Assembly (NCBI GenBank): GCA_934663885.1 | Contig: CAKUKW010000132.1 | Location: 1-5,955 of the forward strand | Reading direction: 5' to 3' | From: an uncultured Tidjanibacter sp. | GTDB lineage: Bacteria; Bacteroidota; Bacteroidia; Bacteroidales; Rikenellaceae | Length of the DNA: 5,955 nucleotides | Part shown: in pieces, positions 5,874 to 5,955 of the stretch | Numbering within the stretch: the stretch's first letter is position 1 | Layout of the letters: each line of letters opens with the position of its first letter | Notes under the pieces: generated by a model | The model's input: only the letters and a program-made list of their open reading frames with translations | What the model was told of the DNA's origin: nothing | The model's database searches: none | Translations under genes and position numbers: made by a program

Positions 5874-5955
5874 TCCTACGTTACCTGACCTGTACGTATA
5901 TACAGCCATGCCGTAAGGGTTGTAATATGCTTGGTATATGGTCGCTATGACATGC

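Larger units (their letters stand above)
5395..5955. other. 561-base stretch without a supported gene
   Basis: From 5440 to about 5660 the DNA is GC-rich and open in several frames on both strands (for example a 74-codon frame at 5514-5738 + and an 83-codon frame at 5439-5690 -, the latter from a TTG). None gives a recognisable protein, and the frames are rich in Arg, Pro and Gly, as expected of non-coding GC-rich DNA. The 10-mer CCCGCGGGGC occurs twice (5496-5505 and 5607-5616). It could be a decayed gene. From about 5670 to the end the DNA is AT-rich and holds two rightward promoter-like elements. Short frames near the right edge (such as ATG 5938, open to the end) are too short to judge. 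Confidence 0.5.

Noticed and set aside
1..5955. CRISPR array, tRNA, rRNA, insertion sequence ends
   Set aside because: I saw no regularly spaced repeats, cloverleaf, rRNA-like sequence, transposase frame or paired terminal repeats on reading the window.

Overview
The window most likely comes from a member of the Bacteroidota, probably Bacteroidales. The clearest sign is the promoter type. At least two sites fit the Bacteroidetes sigma-ABfr pattern (TTG or TTTG, about 19-20 bases, then TAnnTTTG): one before folE and one near the right edge. Gene leaders are AT-rich with weak Shine-Dalgarno sequences, and the proteins (FHS-type sugar permease, M15_3 peptidase, COG0402 amidohydrolase) are common in gut Bacteroidales. 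The genus cannot be fixed from the sequence alone.

Left part, + strand (1-2566). A gene cut by the window edge encodes an unrecognised protein. It is followed by a COG0402-type amidohydrolase (deaminase-like hydrolase) and by folE, GTP cyclohydrolase I, the first step of pterin/tetrahydrofolate synthesis. The first gene's frame runs about 190 bases into the amidohydrolase, so either that boundary holds a frameshift or the two genes overlap unusually. folE appears to have its own promoter and is probably not dependent on the amidohydrolase transcript.

Middle part (2567-4071). A small charged + strand ORF converges on a two-gene minus-strand unit. In transcription order this unit is an M15-family peptidoglycan peptidase without a signal peptide (endolysin-like), then, sharing an ATGA overlap, a 178-residue protein with a lipoprotein-type N-terminus and a C-terminal membrane helix. 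That layout matches unimolecular spanins, so the pair looks like a phage lysis cassette stranded in the chromosome or domesticated. No holin or other phage gene is visible. A 20-bp perfect inverted repeat separates this unit from the next gene.

Right part (4120-5955). A minus-strand FHS/FucP-like major facilitator sugar transporter is followed by about 560 bases with no gene I can support. This stretch holds a GC-rich block of unknown nature, then AT-rich DNA with two promoter-like -7 elements pointing rightward, each associated with a short inverted repeat, toward a gene beyond the window.
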